64,000 nt of DNA, from contig NZ_CP011479.1 of assembly GCF_001011155.1 (NCBI RefSeq), forward strand, positions 3,304,501-3,368,500, written 5' to 3'. Shown one piece after another: positions 62,890 through 64,000 of this stretch (position 1 is its first letter; each line of letters starts with the position of its first letter). The stretch is from Hoeflea sp. IMCC20628 (GTDB lineage: Bacteria > Pseudomonadota > Alphaproteobacteria > Rhizobiales > Rhizobiaceae). The notes under the pieces are model-generated. The model had not been told where the DNA came from. It made no database searches and saw nothing but the letters and a program-made list of their open reading frames with translations. The position numbers and the translations under genes were made by a program.

Positions 62890-63765
62890 ATGACCCTGGC
62901 CGAGCTTCATGCCCGTATCATGGACAGCCTACCGGACATGCCCCGCCAAGTGGCGCTGGCCGCGCGATATGTGGTGGATCATCCCGACGACGTGCCGCTG
63001 ATCTCTATGCGTGATCTGGCGTCGCGGGCAGGTGTATCGCCGGCCACGCTTCTACGCCTCACCCAGACGCTGGGTTTCGGAAACTGGGGCGATTTTCGGA
63101 TACTGCATGTCAATCATCTGCGCCAGGCCCCGATCCCCTATACCGAACGCGCCAAGCGCGCGCTGTCCAGGAATGGGGTCGATGCACTGGTGGCCGAGTG
63201 TTTCAGTGCCTCCCGCGCCAACCTGGATCAATCCGAATGGGCCAACCCGCCCGAGGTGTTCGCCCGCGCCGCCTCGCATCTGGTCCGGGCCGATCGGGTA
63301 TTCATCTCTGCCTTCATGAGCTGCCGGGGGCCGGGCATGACATTCGCCTATCTCTGCCGGATGCTGCGCAACAATGTCGCTCTTCTTGGAGCCGAAGCAA
63401 CCTCACTCGGCGTTGATCTGGCGCTGCTGCGACCCGGCGACCTGGTCCTGTCGATCAATTTCAATCCTTATGGGCGGGAAATTCACCAGATCGCTCGTGC
63501 TGTCGAGTCAACAGGCGCCACGCTGATATGCATGTCGGACAGCCGTGCTACGCCGCTCACACGGTTTGCGGCAGAAACATTGATCTTTCCGGTTGACGGG
63601 CCATCCTTTTTTCCATCCATCGTCGCTGCCCAAGCGCTGGTCGAGGCGCTGATCGCTGCTGTGCTGACGGAACTTGGCTCCGATGCTACCGCACGCATCG
63701 GCCATATCGAAAAAGCTCTTTATGATAGCGGTACATACGCCGACCCCCACAAATGGAACTCATGA
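62890..63765 (+). CDS. MurR/RpiR family transcriptional regulator
   Basis: This 291-aa protein has an N-terminal RpiR HTH (about 1-77, LASRAGVSPATLLRLTQTLGFGNWGDFR) and a C-terminal SIS domain (about 120-260, including LVLSINFNPYGREIHQIARAV). SIS domains bind phosphosugars or related ligands. It follows the M81 gene and likely regulates this three-gene unit. Confidence 0.88.
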   Translation: MTLAELHARIMDSLPDMPRQVALAARYVVDHPDDVPLISMRDLASRAGVSPATLLRLTQTLGFGNWGDFRILHVNHLRQAPIPYTERAKRALSRNGVDALVAECFSASRANLDQSEWANPPEVFARAASHLVRADRVFISAFMSCRGPGMTFAYLCRMLRNNVALLGAEATSLGVDLALLRPGDLVLSINFNPYGREIHQIARAVESTGATLICMSDSRATPLTRFAAETLIFPVDGPSFFPSIVAAQALVEALIAAVLTELGSDATARIGHIEKALYDSGTYADPHKWNS

Positions 63766-63812
63766 CCTGAGCGACATTTTCAACCGCTGCGCCCAGAGCC
63801 GTACGGGTATAG

Positions 63813-64000
63813 GACGCGTGTGTCTTCGGCACCAAAAGCAGGGGTTATCTGGATGCGTCGGGGCGATTGAATGAACAGAACCAGATACCGTGACTCTGGC
63901 CAAGGGGCTGAGCGGTGGCTATCTGCCCATAGGGACAGGTGCCGCCGCATCGGTTTCGCAAGCTGGCAGAAGCAGAGCGGACCAGTCGGCGCTGTACCGT
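63813..64000 (+). pseudogene. Class III aminotransferase debris
   Basis: One frame reads DACVFGTKSRGYLDASGRL, like the YLDASGG motif near the N-terminus of class III aminotransferases. From 63881 another frame reads PDTVTLAKGLSGGYLPIG, the PLP-lysine region that normally lies 200 or more residues later. The middle is deleted and the frames do not match, so it is a degraded gene. It runs off the right edge of the window. Confidence 0.6.

Overview
The window is about 60% GC, gene-dense DNA with strong Shine-Dalgarno sequences and many ATGA stop/start overlaps. Its content is almost wholly catabolic: five-gene ABC importers, FrcBCA-type and UgpC-type transporters, Mo-hydroxylase/Cox genes, and regulators of many families. 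This fits a metabolically versatile alphaproteobacterium of the Hyphomicrobiales/Rhizobiales or a close relative. The organism is inferred from gene content and style only. I saw no rRNA, tRNA, CRISPR array or replication origin.

Layout. (1) 7-10473, plus strand: a 2-oxoacid/acetoin-dehydrogenase-like cluster. It opens with a wHTH/solute-binding-protein fusion regulator and holds two SDR dehydrogenases, an M24 peptidase-fold protein, E1 alpha and beta, an E2 split into a lipoyl-carrying protein and a separate catalytic protein, and an aldehyde dehydrogenase between the two E2 parts. (2) 10626-17106: a divergent MarR regulator, then nucleoside hydrolase, an unknown 168-aa protein, a CUT2 (Frc/Rbs-like) sugar ABC transporter and an FGGY kinase. 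(3) 17239-20038, minus: a DapA-family lyase, LysR regulator and atypical SDR. (4) 20041-28820, minus: a peptide/nickel-type ABC importer with an M81 (MlrC-like) hydrolase, an amidase and an alpha/beta hydrolase whose N-terminus is put out of frame by an 8-bp tandem repeat. (5) 29066-31071: a divergent Lrp regulator and class V aminotransferase. (6) 31083-35520: an operon of Tm-1-like protein, PEP-hydrolase-like TIM barrel, cupin and M24 peptidase, with a divergent TetR.

(7) 35848-48926: a carbohydrate-acid regulon. It contains a CUT1 transporter with two ATPases and a 90-aa membrane protein, a 2-hydroxyacid dehydrogenase, a FadR-type GntR regulator, an enolase-superfamily dehydratase, three xylose-isomerase-like TIM barrels and a Gfo/Idh/MocA oxidoreductase. 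Three TGGTnnnACCA palindromes sit in the two promoter regions of this block and suggest control by the GntR protein. (8) 49032-57119, minus: a molybdenum hydroxylase operon (FAD, 2Fe-2S and a Mo subunit split into two proteins) with CoxD/CoxE-type maturation proteins, an amidohydrolase, an SRPBCC protein and an AraC regulator. (9) 57420-64000: an LTA-synthase/sulfatase-like membrane protein, a decayed IS5-type transposase, a class III aminotransferase, a second M81 hydrolase, an RpiR regulator and, at the right edge, debris of another class III aminotransferase.

The modules look like separate uptake-plus-degradation units. Their exact substrates cannot be read from sequence alone. The best candidates for under-described biology are the split-E2 dehydrogenase cluster with its solute-binding-domain regulator, the split-subunit molybdenum hydroxylase operon, the GntR regulon, and the repeat-disrupted hydrolase.
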